A DNA stretch of 46,427 nt from assembly GCA_947588785.1 (NCBI GenBank), contig CANPZN010000007.1:1-46427 (forward strand). The letters run 5' to 3'. Under the pieces are notes generated by a model. That model saw only the letters and a program-made list of their open reading frames with translations, did not search any database and was not told where the DNA came from. A program made the position numbers and the translations under genes. Source of the DNA: Candidatus Gastranaerophilales bacterium (lineage in GTDB: Bacteria; Cyanobacteriota; Vampirovibrionia; Gastranaerophilales; Gastranaerophilaceae). Of this stretch, positions 11,208 through 22,200 are shown in pieces (within the stretch, counting starts at the first letter, position 1; each line of letters opens with the position of its first letter).

Positions 11208-11927
11208 ATGCATTTTTTAAAAAATATTACAAGTTTATATAACAAAATTATTATGTTTCTGCAAAAAAAACATGCAGAAAAAAATATATATTTTAAAAAT
11301 TCAACTACTAAACGAATAGTAACAAGCTGTTGTGATGTAAATTTCACAAAAGAAACAGAAAAAAAGAGAAAAGAAATTGAAGAAGATCTAAAAGTTATTG
11401 TAAAAAAATATATCAATGAACCTGAAAAATTAATTCAATACATTAAAATGCAAGGAGTAAATGTATATAAAGTTAATAATGCAGAAAAAATTCTCAAAAA
11501 AATTGGCGAAGAAGAAGGTTTTATCACTCCGTTAAAAGGATTAAAAGCACTATTTTTAAATAGCATAATAAATTTTTTAACAGAAAATAAAACATCTCTA
11601 AAATTATCTACAAATGAAATGTTCATTTTCAATACAAATAAAACGGAAATATACACAATAGCAAGAGCATTGTATAAATATTTTGGATATAAAAATAATA
11701 TGCCAGGTTACGATTATAAAACACAAGAAATTTTTAAAAAAGTATACAATAGAAAAAGCAGACAAAGATTTTTTTCAACTTGCTCCATTAACGATATGTA
11801 TGCCTGTAAAGAAGCTATTGCAAGAGATTTAGAATCAATTAATTTTACAATAAATTTATCAGTGGAATATGATGGTTCAAAAAATGCATTAAAGAAAATA
11901 AAAGAAACAAATTCGGCAAACATATAA
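11208..11927 (+). CDS. Hypothetical protein, unknown family
   Basis: The product is about 239 residues. The start is taken at the ATG at 11208, preceded by AAAGGA at good spacing; a frame opening 36 nt upstream has no ribosome-binding site. The protein is Lys-rich and mostly helical, with no signal peptide or membrane segment. Visible landmarks are a Cys pair (TSCCDVNF), a charged helix at about 55-90, the central stretch GFITPLKGLKALFLN, and a C-terminal helical part (MYACKEAIARDLESINFTINLSVEYDGSKNALKK). It lies between the ABC permeases and the histidine kinase, convergent with the latter, with a repeat element in the gap. I do not recognise the family and infer no function. Confidence 0.7.
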   Translation: MHFLKNITSLYNKIIMFLQKKHAEKNIYFKNSTTKRIVTSCCDVNFTKETEKKRKEIEEDLKVIVKKYINEPEKLIQYIKMQGVNVYKVNNAEKILKKIGEEEGFITPLKGLKALFLNSIINFLTENKTSLKLSTNEMFIFNTNKTEIYTIARALYKYFGYKNNMPGYDYKTQEIFKKVYNRKSRQRFFSTCSINDMYACKEAIARDLESINFTINLSVEYDGSKNALKKIKETNSANI

Positions 11928-11934
11928 TATGCCT

Positions 11935-11982
11935 GAAAAAATTTCACACACATTCATTATTTCAAATTTTCTCGGACAAATT
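11935..11982. repeat. Copy of the palindromic repeat family after the histidine kinase gene
   Basis: The sequence runs CTGAAAAAATTTCACACAC, then a spacer, then AAATTTTCTCGGACAA at 11964-11979. It matches both halves of the copy at 13793-13849, with a less perfect left arm. It fills the gap between two converging genes and abuts the kinase stop codon. Confidence 0.7.
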
Positions 11983-13750
11983 ATACCAGTTCATTATCAT
12001 CAACAGCCATAGGGATTATAACAGTAAAAGTAGAACCTATCCCTTCTTTGCTTTCAACTGTGATTTTGCCATTATGATATTGTTCTATTGTCATTTTAAC
12101 AAGATGTAGCCCCAAGCCTGTTCCTTTTATAGTGTGAGTTGCATTTTCTACCCGATAGAATCTGTCAAAAATCTTTTCCAAATGCTCTTTAGCAATACCA
12201 ATACCATTATCTTTTACAAAAAACTTAAAATATTTTTTATCCTCAGTTAAAGAAACACCAACTATAATATCTTTACCCTCAGTTGAATATTTAATTGCGT
12301 TAGAAAGAAGATTTCTTATTACCCTATCCATACTTTCAACATTAATAGGTACACAAGGAATATTATCTTCTTTTTGCAATATTATTTTTATATTTTTTTC
12401 ATCAGCAAGAATTTTTATTGAATTAATATTTTGCTCTATTAACTCAACCATATTTGAATATTCTTTTTTTAAACAAATATTTCCTGATTCAAGTCTTGAG
12501 AAATCAAGAATATCATTAACCATAGTATGTAATCTTTTAGCTTCGGTATCTATAGTCTGCATAAATTCTTTTTTTGTTTCCTCATCGAAATCATCACCAT
12601 TATTACATAATGTATCAATATATGTTCTTAAAACAGTAACCGGAGTCCTAAGTTCATGAGAAACATTAGATATAAAAGTATTTTTTAATTTATTGACTTC
12701 AGTTTCTCTGGTAATATCAATTAATACAATAATATATCCGACATAATCCAGCTGTTTTGAAAACATAGGAGAAATCATAGCTTTAATAGTTCTTTTTCCT
12801 GCGTCAATATTAAATTCAACAGGTTTAGTTTCAATAACATTTAAAGGAGTATCTTTAAATTCTTCTATTTTTTCAAGAAAACATTTTTGTCCGTGAATAT
12901 CAGTATAATTTTGAATTTTAGTATTAATAAATTCGGACTCTGAAACTTCAAGCATAGAAAGAGCGGCAGAATTAGCAAGTACAATATTATCAAAATTATC
13001 ACAAACAATAACCCCGTTAATAATACTCATTAATACAGCTTCAAGTTTATTTCGTTCCAAAGTAAGTTGTTCAATATTTTGCTCTTCATACTTAGACAAA
13101 ATTTTAGACATATCATTAAAGGCATCAGTAAGTTCACCTGTATTTTCAGTTTCAAGTTTTACGCCGAATTGACCTGTAGAAATTTGCTTCACACCTTTAT
13201 AAAGATTTTTTAATTCCTTTGACATTAAAAGAAAACTTAAAAGGAGCAAAATAGTAAAAGTTAACCAGGTAAGAGCAAAAATACCCAACAATGTTCGTTT
13301 TGTAGTTAAAGAAATTAATTTTATACCTTTTCCTGTTAATCCGACCGTAACGGAACCTACAATTTTATTATTTGAAATAACCGGAGAGTTAACACTTAAG
13401 AGAGTATTTTCTTCTTGAAGCGGGATATTTTCTTTAGATGAGTAAATAATATTACTGCTTGAGTCCTTGTATTCGATAAAAGAAACATCTTCATTATTAA
13501 GAATAAAATCAGAATATCTGTCAGTAAGAATTTTAACTTTTTGGTCAGTAGATATATTTTCAAAATCAGAAGTTTGTGCAGCAATAGCTTCAGTAGTCAA
13601 TTGAGCAAATTCCGCATAATTTTTATCGAGCTTGTTTTGAATATTATTAATGGAAACGAGTGCAATTAAACCAATAATAACAGATCCGACAATAAGCCAA
13701 GTAAAAATAATTTTAGCTTGTGTATTTAAATGAAAGATTTTTAAGTTCAT
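11981..13750 (-). CDS. Orphan membrane sensor histidine kinase (HAMP-PAS-HisKA-HATPase)
   Basis: The 589-residue kinase has TM1 at about 12-34, an extracytoplasmic sensor of about 115 residues, and TM2 at about 152-176. HAMP (about 177-230), PAS (about 232-348), a HisKA box with phospho-acceptor His365 in SNVSHELRTP, and a HATPase domain (N-box Asn484, G1 DNGIGI 514-519, G2 GTGLGL 543-548) follow. This is the PhoR/WalK/NblS architecture; NblS is the cyanobacterial form, but the match in detail is not established here. The start is placed at the ATG at 13750. A frame extending to a GTG at 13900 exists but translates straight through a palindromic repeat, whereas TATAAT lies just before 13750. 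No response regulator adjoins. It is divergent from rpoB. Confidence 0.9.
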   Translation of the reverse strand: MNLKIFHLNTQAKIIFTWLIVGSVIIGLIALVSINNIQNKLDKNYAEFAQLTTEAIAAQTSDFENISTDQKVKILTDRYSDFILNNEDVSFIEYKDSSSNIIYSSKENIPLQEENTLLSVNSPVISNNKIVGSVTVGLTGKGIKLISLTTKRTLLGIFALTWLTFTILLLLSFLLMSKELKNLYKGVKQISTGQFGVKLETENTGELTDAFNDMSKILSKYEEQNIEQLTLERNKLEAVLMSIINGVIVCDNFDNIVLANSAALSMLEVSESEFINTKIQNYTDIHGQKCFLEKIEEFKDTPLNVIETKPVEFNIDAGKRTIKAMISPMFSKQLDYVGYIIVLIDITRETEVNKLKNTFISNVSHELRTPVTVLRTYIDTLCNNGDDFDEETKKEFMQTIDTEAKRLHTMVNDILDFSRLESGNICLKKEYSNMVELIEQNINSIKILADEKNIKIILQKEDNIPCVPINVESMDRVIRNLLSNAIKYSTEGKDIIVGVSLTEDKKYFKFFVKDNGIGIAKEHLEKIFDRFYRVENATHTIKGTGLGLHLVKMTIEQYHNGKITVESKEGIGSTFTVIIPMAVDDNELV

Positions 13751-13760
13751 ATCGGTTAAA

Positions 13761-13790
13761 TTATAACATTTAACAGATATTTTAGTAAAG
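13761..13790 (-). promoter_or_regulatory. Candidate promoter of the histidine kinase gene, near-leaderless
   Basis: On the minus strand TTTACT, an 18-nt spacer and a consensus TATAAT are followed by 9 nt and the ATG at 13750. A transcript would start about 2-3 nt before the ATG. No Shine-Dalgarno sequence is present in that interval. Confidence 0.5.
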
Positions 13791-13792
13791 AA

Positions 13793-13849
13793 TTTGTCCG
13801 AGGAAATTTCACACACACTCTTTAAGACAAAATTTTCTCGGACAAATTT
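13793..13849. repeat. Palindromic repeat, best-preserved copy of the family
   Basis: The left arm TTTGTCCGAGGAAATTT (13793-13809) and the right arm AAAATTTTCTCGGACAAA (from 13829) are inverted copies with one or two mismatches. They are separated by a short loop containing CACACACTCTTTAAGAC. It lies between the kinase start and the rpoB promoter region. Matching arms occur at 11964, 11072, 42551 and 43753. Confidence 0.8.
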
Positions 13850-13998
13850 AAAACAGGCAACAGGGGAATGAGAGAGTTTCTTAGAAAAAGGTCTTGACAC
13901 TAAAAGACAATAATAACGGGATTAAAGAAAGTAATTAAATAATAAAAAGGATAATGTTAACAAATGTTTAATAAAAGGAATTAAAATTGTTTTTTTTC

Positions 13999-14026
13999 TT
14001 GACTGGTCTATTTTAGCAAGTATGAT
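13999..14026 (+). promoter_or_regulatory. Candidate promoter of the rpoB-rpoC1-rpoC2 operon
   Basis: TTGACT at 13999-14004 and TATGAT at 14021-14026 are separated by 16 nt, a near-consensus sigma70-type promoter. Transcription would start about 80 nt before the rpoB ATG. Confidence 0.6.
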
Positions 14027-14112
14027 TTTAAAATGGCTATGAATGGCTTTAGTTGTAAATATTAATAATTTTATAAATAGTTGTAGTACACCACATAATG
14101 AGAGGTGAATGA

Positions 14113-17100
14113 ATGTTGAAGAAAAAATATTCTGAGAGAATAACTCCGATGAACATGCCCAAAACGAGATTGGACGATTTACCGGACTTAATCGAGATTC
14201 AGAAAAAGTCATTTGAATGGTTTTTAAAAGAGGGTTTAAAGGAAGAATTTTTATCATACTCTCCGATTAAAGACTACACAGGCAGGTTAGAATTACACTT
14301 TTTGCCGAATTACACATTTGATAATCCAAAATATTCTTTGGAAGAAGCAAGAATACACGATGCAACATATGCAAAACAATTACGTGTAATGGCACGATTA
14401 ATTAATCGAGATACCGGAGAAATAAAAGAACAAGAAGTCTATATCGGAGATATTCCGACAATGACAAATAAAGGAACATTTATTGTAAATGGAGCAGAAC
14501 GTGTTGTAGTATCCCAAATAGTTCGTTCTCCAGGCATCTATTTTAAAAGAGAGATATCACCGACCGGAAAAAGGTTATTTAATGCAACATTAATTCCGAA
14601 CAGAGGAGCATGGTTAAAAATAGAAACAGATGCTAATGATATAATCTATGTAAAAATAGATAAGAATAGAAAAATCTTAGCAACAACACTATTAAAAGCT
14701 CTAGGTATAACAGTATCCGAAATGGAAACATTGTTTACCCATTTTGAATTTTTAAAGAAAACGTTGGAAAAAGATACATCAGAAACAACAGATGAAGCGT
14801 TGATAGATGTATATAAGAAATTACGTCCAGGTGATCCGGCATCAGCTGCAGGCGGCAGGTCAATTATAGAATCACGATTTTTTGATGATAAAAAATATGA
14901 TATAGGTAGAGTAGGACGTTATAAATTAAATAAAAAATTAAATTTAAATGTAGCTGAAACACAAAGAACATTAACAATTCAAGATTTAGTTGCAGCAGTA
15001 GAGTATTTAATTAACTTAACATACGACGAAGGAAGCTGTGATGATATAGACCATTTAGGAAACAGAAGAATCCGCTCAGTAGGCGAACTTCTTCAAAACC
15101 AATTTAGAGTAGGATTATCAAGAATCGAGAGAATTGTAAAAGAAAGAATGACTCTGCAGAATTCAGAATCACTTACTCCGTTAAATTTATTAAATACAAA
15201 ACCGTTAATTGCCTCATTAAAAGAGTTTTTTGGTTCATCACAATTATCACAGTTTATGGATCAAACAAATCCATTGGCAGAATTAACTCATAAAAGACGT
15301 ATTTCAGCATTAGGCCCCGGAGGTTTAGTAAGAGAACGTGCAGGTTTTGCCGTAAGAGATATTCATCCGTCCCATTACGGAAGAATATGTCCGGTAGAGA
15401 CTCCGGAAGGTCCGAATGCAGGGTTAATAGGGTCATTAGCGACACACGCAAGAGTAAATGATTACGGATTCATAGAAACACCATATTTCGTTGTAAAAGA
15501 TGGAATTGTAACAGATGAAGTACATTATATGAGTGCGGATGAAGAAGAAAACTTCCGTGTAGCACCTTCAGATTTAACATTAAATCCTGATAAAAGTATA
15601 AAAGCTCAATATGTACCAATCAGATATAAATCAGAATTTACAATGGGTGAATCAAAAAGAGTAGACTATATGGGTGTATCTCCGATACAGATAATTTCAG
15701 TAGCTACATCAGTAATCCCGTTTATAGAACACGATGATGCAAACAGAGCATTAATGGGTTCAAACATGCAAAGACAGGCAGTACCGTTATTGATTACGGA
15801 CAGGCCAGTAGTTGCAACAGGATTAGAGAAACGTGCGGCAAAAGATAGCTGTATGGTAATTGTTTCAGATGTTGACGGAACAATAGAAAAAGTTGTAGGC
15901 GAAGAAATATGGATAAAAGATAATGCCGGAAAATTACACAAGTATCAATTAATGAAATATGTAAGAAGTAACCAAGATACTTGCATTAATCAAAAACCGA
16001 TAGTAAATGAAGGTGATAAAGTAAAAGCAGGAGATGTAATAGCCGACGGAGCTTCAACTCACTACGGAGAGCTTTCACTGGGTAAAAATGTTTTAGTTGC
16101 ATATATGCCTTGGGAAGGTTACAATTTCGAAGATGCTATATTACTTTCAGAAAGATGTGTACACGATGATGTATTCACATCATTACATATAGAGAAATTA
16201 GAAATAGAAGCAAGACAAACAAAACTCGGGCCGGAAGAAATAACAAGAGAAGTACCGAACGTATCGGAAGAATCACTAAGACATTTAGATGAAAGAGGAA
16301 TTGTACGTATTGGTGCCCGAGTATATGCAGATGATATTCTTGTAGGTAAAGTAACACCAAAAGGAGAATCAGAACATCCACCGGAAGAAAAACTTTTAAG
16401 AGCAATCTTTGCAGAAAAAGCAAGAGATGTAAAAGATAATTCATTAAGAGTACCACACGGAGAAGGCGGTCGTGTAGTAGACGTAAAAGTATTTGACAGA
16501 GAAAAAGGTGATGAATTATTACCTGGGGCAAATACATTAATAAAAGTCTATATTGCTCAAAAACGTAAAGTATCGGTAGGTGATAAGTTAGCAGGAAGAC
16601 ATGGAAATAAAGGTATTGTTTCAAGGATATTACCAAAAGAAGATATGCCGTTTTTACCGGATGGAACGCCTGTTGACATAGTATTAAATCCACTTGGTGT
16701 ACCATCACGTATGAATGTAGGTCAGACATATGAATGCTTACTTGGTTTAGCATCATATTTAACCGGTGATTATTATGAAGCACCGCCGTTTGATGAAATG
16801 TACGGAGAAAATAAATCTGAGATATCAACAAAATATGAATTATTAAGAGGTATAAAAGAATCAGGCTGTAACTGGGTAAGAGAAGATGGAAAAGTAATGC
16901 TGTATGACGGAAGAACAGGCGAACCATTTGACAGACCGGTATCAGTGGGGATAACATACTTCTTAAAATTAGTACACTTAGTAGATGATAAAATACATGC
17001 AAGATCTACAGGTCCATATTCATTAGTAACTCAACAACCATTAGGGGGAAAAGCCCAATTTGGCGGACAAAGATTCGGAGAAATGGAAGTATGGGCATTA

Positions 17101-17427
17101 GAAGCATATGGAGCCGCATATACACTTCAAGAAATGTTAACGATCAAATCAGATGATGTAAATGGCAGATCAAGAGCATATGAAGCAATAGTAAAAGGTG
17201 ATAATATACCAAGACCGGGTATACCTGAATCATTTAAAGTACTTGTAAGAGAATTACAAAGTATCGGTTTAGATATATCAGTATCCAAAAAGAGCGGTGA
17301 AGAAGTTGATTTAATGTCAGATACGGATGATTTAAGGAAAGCAGCACCGAAAAGAATACTTTCAGATATCGATTCCGAATTATTAAATATAAATTTCTTA
17401 GAGACACCAAGCTCATTCAAAGAATAA
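14113..17427 (+). CDS. rpoB: DNA-directed RNA polymerase subunit beta
   Basis: The 1104-residue beta subunit is compact, close to the cyanobacterial length and shorter than the E. coli protein, without its large lineage insertions. Diagnostic stretches include RSPGIYF, the rifampicin-pocket region ([26 protein letters not shown]), [45 protein letters not shown] near the active centre, and the C-terminal [25 protein letters not shown] clamp element. Within the rifampicin pocket the usual susceptible residues (Q, D, H, R, S) appear in place. The ATG at 14113 follows GAGGTGA. It is first in an operon with rpoC1 and rpoC2. Confidence 0.99.
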   Translation: MLKKKYSERITPMNMPKTRLDDLPDLIEIQKKSFEWFLKEGLKEEFLSYSPIKDYTGRLELHFLPNYTFDNPKYSLEEARIHDATYAKQLRVMARLINRDTGEIKEQEVYIGDIPTMTNKGTFIVNGAERVVVSQIVRSPGIYFKREISPTGKRLFNATLIPNRGAWLKIETDANDIIYVKIDKNRKILATTLLKALGITVSEMETLFTHFEFLKKTLEKDTSETTDEALIDVYKKLRPGDPASAAGGRSIIESRFFDDKKYDIGRVGRYKLNKKLNLNVAETQRTLTIQDLVAAVEYLINLTYDEGSCDDIDHLGNRRIRSVGELLQNQFRVGLSRIERIVKERMTLQNSESLTPLNLLNTKPLIASLKEFFGSSQLSQFMDQTNPLAELTHKRRISALGPGGLVRERAGFAVRDIHPSHYGRICPVETPEGPNAGLIGSLATHARVNDYGFIETPYFVVKDGIVTDEVHYMSADEEENFRVAPSDLTLNPDKSIKAQYVPIRYKSEFTMGESKRVDYMGVSPIQIISVATSVIPFIEHDDANRALMGSNMQRQAVPLLITDRPVVATGLEKRAAKDSCMVIVSDVDGTIEKVVGEEIWIKDNAGKLHKYQLMKYVRSNQDTCINQKPIVNEGDKVKAGDVIADGASTHYGELSLGKNVLVAYMPWEGYNFEDAILLSERCVHDDVFTSLHIEKLEIEARQTKLGPEEITREVPNVSEESLRHLDERGIVRIGARVYADDILVGKVTPKGESEHPPEEKLLRAIFAEKARDVKDNSLRVPHGEGGRVVDVKVFDREKGDELLPGANTLIKVYIAQKRKVSVGDKLAGRHGNKGIVSRILPKEDMPFLPDGTPVDIVLNPLGVPSRMNVGQTYECLLGLASYLTGDYYEAPPFDEMYGENKSEISTKYELLRGIKESGCNWVREDGKVMLYDGRTGEPFDRPVSVGITYFLKLVHLVDDKIHARSTGPYSLVTQQPLGGKAQFGGQRFGEMEVWALEAYGAAYTLQEMLTIKSDDVNGRSRAYEAIVKGDNIPRPGIPESFKVLVRELQSIGLDISVSKKSGEEVDLMSDTDDLRKAAPKRILSDIDSELLNINFLETPSSFKE

Positions 17428-17433
17428 AAAAGA

Positions 17434-17462
17434 TGTACTTACTGTTTTATACAGTAAGTACA
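17434..17462 (+). other. Perfect 12-bp intercistronic hairpin between rpoB and rpoC1
   Basis: TGTACTTACTGT (17434-17445) and ACAGTAAGTACA (17451-17462) form a perfect 12-bp stem with a 5-nt loop, TTTAT. No U-run follows, so it is not a standard intrinsic terminator. It lies 7 nt after the rpoB stop and about 20 nt before the rpoC1 Shine-Dalgarno. RNase processing, mRNA stabilisation or tuning of the rpoB to rpoC1 ratio are possible roles. Confidence 0.75.
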
Positions 17463-17496
17463 CCATAAAAAATAAACAATTAAAGGAGATATAAAA

Positions 17497-19212
17497 TTGT
17501 CTACAAGTATAGATTATTTTGATTATATACGAATAAGTATAGCCTCACCTGAGCGTGTACTTAAGTGGTCGTATGGAGAAGTAACAAAACCGGAAACAAT
17601 AAATTATCGTACATTAAAACCGGAAAGAGACGGATTATTCTGTGAAAGGATTTTTGGTCCTACAAAAGACTGGGAATGTTATTGCGGAAAATATAAAAGA
17701 GTAAGACACAAAGGTATTATTTGTGAAAGATGCGGAGTTGAAGTAACAGATTCAAAAGTAAGACGTCACAGAATGGGACATATAAAACTTGCAGCTCCGG
17801 TTAGCCATATATGGTTTTTAAAAGGGATTCCAAGTTATTTAGGCTTACTTTTAGATATGACTCTAAAAGACTTGGAACAGGTAATATATTTTAACAATTA
17901 TGTAGTAATAGACCCTGCTGACAGTGATTTTAAAAAATATCAATTACTTTCGGAAGAAGATTATGAAGATTTTATATTGGAGCACGAAGATTCCAAATTA
18001 AAAGTAGGAATCGGAGCTGAAGCAATAAAAGAATTGTTATCTGAAATATCATTAAACGAGATGGCAGAACAGATCAGAGGTGAATTATCCGGTCTGTCAG
18101 GAAGTGTTCAAAGAAGGGCAAAACTAATAAAAAGACTAAGATTAGTAGAATCTTTAATAGAAAGTAATACAGAGCCAACGTGGATGATAATGGATGTATT
18201 ACCGGTAACACCGCCTGATTTAAGACCAATGGTTCAATTAGACGGCGGAAGATTTGCTACATCTGATTTAAATGACTTATACAGACGTGTAATAAACAGG
18301 AATAACCGTTTACTAAGATTACAAGAAATGGGAGCACCTGAAATTATAATACGAAATGAAAAACGTATGTTGCAAGAAGCCGTTGATTCGTTGATAGATA
18401 ATGGCAGACGAGGCAGAACAGTAGTAGGTCCAAGCAACAGACCGTTAAAATCATTAAGTAATATTATAGAAGGTAAACAAGGACGTTTCAGACAAAACTT
18501 ATTAGGAAAACGTGTTGATTATTCAGGACGTTCCGTAATTGTAGTAGGTCCTAAATTAAAATTACATCAATGTGGATTGCCAAAAGAAATGGCAATAGAA
18601 TTATTTAAGCCATTTGTTGTAAACAAACTGATTGAAAGAGGGTTTGTACAGAATATAAAATCAGCCAAAAAGAAGATAGAGCGATCAGAAGCAGTAGTAT
18701 GGGATATATTAGAAGAAGTAATTGACGGACATCCGGTACTATTAAATCGTGCTCCTACTCTTCACAGATTAGGTATACAGGCATTTGAACCCGTATTAGT
18801 AGAAGGAAGAGCAATACAGCTTCACCCGTTAGTATGTACAGCATTCAATGCAGATTTCGATGGTGACCAAATGGCAGTTCATGTTCCGTTATCAATAGAA
18901 GCACAATCAGAAGCAAGAATGTTAATGTTAGCAACAAATAACATATTAGCCCCTGCAACCGGAAAACCAATAATAGCTGCTTCACAGGATATGGTACTTG
19001 GTATGTACTATTTAACATTGATGACAGATGATGAAGAAGATAAACAATTAAAATATTTCTACAGTTTTGAAGATGCAATTGCCGCACATGAAACAGGAAT
19101 AATAAAACTTCACGAAAGAATAGTTGTTCGTGATGATAAAGGCGAAAGATTAGAAACAACTGTAGGAAGAATAATATTCAATGAAACCGTAAGAGATGCA
19201 ATTTTTGCGTAA
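17497..19212 (+). CDS. rpoC1: DNA-directed RNA polymerase subunit gamma (split beta', N-terminal part)
   Basis: The 571-residue product is the N-terminal part of beta', as in cyanobacteria and plastids, where rpoC is split into rpoC1 (gamma) and rpoC2. It has the zinc ribbon C61-x-C63 ... C76-x2-C79 and the absolutely conserved catalytic loop NADFDGDQM with Asp453, Asp455 and Asp457 binding the catalytic magnesium. It ends shortly after this domain at a normal TAA. The start is TTG at 17497, fixed by a strong AAAGGAGAT just upstream; no ATG gives a better fit. The product is somewhat shorter than the usual cyanobacterial gamma (about 620-630 residues). Confidence 0.98.
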   Translation: MSTSIDYFDYIRISIASPERVLKWSYGEVTKPETINYRTLKPERDGLFCERIFGPTKDWECYCGKYKRVRHKGIICERCGVEVTDSKVRRHRMGHIKLAAPVSHIWFLKGIPSYLGLLLDMTLKDLEQVIYFNNYVVIDPADSDFKKYQLLSEEDYEDFILEHEDSKLKVGIGAEAIKELLSEISLNEMAEQIRGELSGLSGSVQRRAKLIKRLRLVESLIESNTEPTWMIMDVLPVTPPDLRPMVQLDGGRFATSDLNDLYRRVINRNNRLLRLQEMGAPEIIIRNEKRMLQEAVDSLIDNGRRGRTVVGPSNRPLKSLSNIIEGKQGRFRQNLLGKRVDYSGRSVIVVGPKLKLHQCGLPKEMAIELFKPFVVNKLIERGFVQNIKSAKKKIERSEAVVWDILEEVIDGHPVLLNRAPTLHRLGIQAFEPVLVEGRAIQLHPLVCTAFNADFDGDQMAVHVPLSIEAQSEARMLMLATNNILAPATGKPIIAASQDMVLGMYYLTLMTDDEEDKQLKYFYSFEDAIAAHETGIIKLHERIVVRDDKGERLETTVGRIIFNETVRDAIFA

Positions 19213-19253
19213 TAGGGAAAAGCAAACCGAAAATAAGTAAAGGTGAAAATAAG

Positions 19254-22200
19254 ATGGATACATTATTACATAAGAAAAAATCGTTTGATTTCATCAATGA
19301 ACAGGTGAACAAAAAATCGATTAATAAGCTATTAGCTCAGGTATATCTAGAATTTGGCGGAGCAAAAACTGCAAATTTAGCAGACAGGCTAAAGAATTTG
19401 GGTTATAGTTATGCTACAAAATCAGGAACAACAATATCAATTGCTGATTTATCAGTACCTGCCGACAAAAAAGAACTTCTTAACGAAGCTGAAAAAGAAA
19501 TTGAAAAATCAACACACAGATATTTAAAAGGAGAAATAACAGAAGTAGAAAGATATACGAAAGTTATTGATACATGGAGTGAAACGACATCAAAATTAAC
19601 GGAAAAAGTAGTAGAAAACTTTGACAGATTAAATCCGGTATATATGATGGCGTTTTCCGGAGCAAGAGGTAACTTATCACAGGTATCACAATTAGTCGGA
19701 ATGAGAGGATTGATGGCAGATGCACAAGGTCAAATCATCGACTTACCGATTAAATCAAATTTCAAAGAAGGACTATCAGTTACAGAATATATTATTTCAT
19801 CATATGGAGCAAGAAAAGGTCTTGTAGATACTGCGTTAAAAACAGCTGACTCGGGTTATTTAACAAGACGTTTGGTAGACGTAGCACAAGATGTTATTAT
19901 AAGAGATCACGATTGCGGAACAACACGTGGTATTTTAATGACAGACATATCAGATGGTGAAAAAATTGTTGCTCCGTTATCTGAAAGACTACTTGGAAGA
20001 ACAATCGCAGAAGACATAAAAGATAAAGACGGAAATATTATAATTCCAAGGAATACAACAATAAACAGAGATGATATAAAGAAAATAAAACCGTTAGATT
20101 TACATCAATTAAAAGTTCGTTCACCACTAACATGTGAACTGGAATATGGAATTTGTCAAAAATGCTACGGTTGGGCAATGACTACACAAAAATTAGTAGA
20201 TGTAGGAGAAGCAATAGGTATTATTGCCGCTCAATCAATCGGTGAACCCGGAACACAGCTTACAATGAGAACATTCCACACCGGCGGTGTATTTAAAGGT
20301 GCCGGTGCTATGAAAGAAATTATTGCAGATATAGATGGAACGGTTGCAACAAAAATATTTACAAGAGATTTAAGAACTCGTCACGGAGATAATGTGGCAA
20401 TAACAGTTCAAGAATCAGATTTAGAATTAAAATCAACAACAAAATCAAAGAAATATCATATACCTTCAGGAGCAATATTATACGTAAAAGCAGGTCAAGA
20501 ACTAAAAAAAGGCGATAAAATTGCAGTATATGAACCTGTTTCAGGCGGAGACGGAAGCCGTTTAACAGAAAAAGCAACAAAAGATATTACATCCGATTTA
20601 TCAGGAGAAATTGTATTTGAAGATTTTGTAGCTGATGAGAAAAAAGACAGACAAGGAAATATTTCAAGAACGGCAAGTAAAAATGGTATAGTATGGGTAC
20701 TTGGCGGTGATGTTTACAATCTTCCCGGAGGTTCAACAATTTTAGTTGAAGATGGAAAGGAAGTAAAAGAAGGTGAAAAATTAGCTGAAATTCATATTAT
20801 TTCTGAACACGGCGGTGAAGTAAGACTTGGAAACAATTTAATTGTTGAAGATGTTAAATTTGACGGAAAAACAATAAAAAAGATTGTTCAAGGTAAAGAA
20901 CTTACCATTGTAATAGCGTCAATATCCGCAGCAAATGCTTCTTTTGAACAAACCAAAAAGGAACAAATCTGGACAGTTGATAAAACAGGTGAAAAATATA
21001 TAGTAAAAGCACCTATAGATACAATTGTAGAAAGCGGCATGATAATTGCGGAATTATTGGATGAAGAATATAAAGTTCCGTCAAGCGGAGAAATCAGATA
21101 CAACGGAATTGAAGTTGATGAAAATCAAATTATTACGAATCCCGGAGAATTAATATTTATACCAGATGAAATTCATCAAGTTAATAAAGATTCTTCATTA
21201 AAAATGGTGGAATCAGGTACATATGTAACTGCCGGAACAGAAGTAGTAAAAGATTTATATGCACACATTGATGGTATTGTTGAAATAAAAGAATTCAACG
21301 ATATGATACATGAAGTAATTATAAGACCCGGAGAAATATATAACTTAAGCGGAATCAGCGAATTAAAAGTTGATGAAGGCGAAGTAGTATCAGCAGGAAC
21401 AGAAATTGCACCAAAAATAAAAGTAAAAGTTGACTCAATAGTTACAATACTGGACAATGAAAAAGATAATCTTGAAATTGATGATCTTGAAGAAGATCTT
21501 GGTGTTGCGGCACTTGACGAAAAATCATTATCTAATCAACCGATACAAGTGTTAGTAAGACCAGTTCAAAGATTTAATATAGAAACCAAAGATGTATCAA
21601 TTAAATTTAATTCTACGGATGAAGCAATTGATTTAGTACCTGTAACTCAACTTCAATATAAAGATGGAGCAAGAGTCAGAAATTTAGATGGCGGAGTTTT
21701 AACAAGAACGAGTTTAGTTCTCCAAATGCAAGGATATTTAAGCCACTTAAAAGGTCAGGTAGAACTTGATGAAAATAACAATTTAAAAATAGTAGTGCTT
21801 GAAACATTAATAGTAAGAAGAGAAGCAGAAGGAGCTTCAAAAACGGCAGCTTCTATGCAAACAGAATTACTTGTGTCTGACGGTCAAATTATAGATCCGA
21901 GAACACCTGTTGCAAAAACTCAAGTACTCGCTATAAATGATGCTATTGCAAGCATAAAAGAAAATAATCAAGATGCCAGAAGATTATTACTTGTATCGGA
22001 TAACTGCGAAACAGTAATAAAATTAAAATCAAAACCTGTTGTAAAAAAAGGTGAATTAGTAAAAATGGATGCAGTAATTTCTGAAAGCGGTGAAATTTCC
22101 GAATTATCCGGTTTAGTAGTTGCTGTTGATAAAGATTCTATTACATTAAGAGTAGGTCGACCATATTTAATCAGCCCAGGAACAATGCTTCAGGTTGCGA

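Larger units (their letters stand above)
13751..14112. other. Divergent intergenic region between histidine kinase and rpoB
   Basis: The stretch contains the kinase promoter, a palindromic repeat copy (13793-13849), about 140 nt in which I see nothing further, and the rpoB promoter with an 86-nt leader. No ribosomal protein gene (rplJ or rplL) precedes rpoB, unlike the usual bacterial arrangement. Confidence 0.7.

Noticed and set aside
13751-13900. Extended N-terminus of the histidine kinase, starting at a GTG at 13900
   Set aside because: The extra 50 residues are translated from a palindromic repeat and include the promoter-like TATAAT. The ATG at 13750 gives a normal kinase N-terminus just before TM1.
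16175-17002. Long minus-strand open frame within rpoB
   Set aside because: It is a Leu/His-rich mirror of the rpoB coding strand and has no independent support. The same applies to the other frames inside rpoC1, rpoC2 and the remaining genes.
19200-19260. Frameshift or pseudogene split of rpoC
   Set aside because: rpoC1 ends at a clean stop, rpoC2 has its own AAAGGTGA and ATG after 41 nt, and the break matches the known cyanobacterial division of the subunit.
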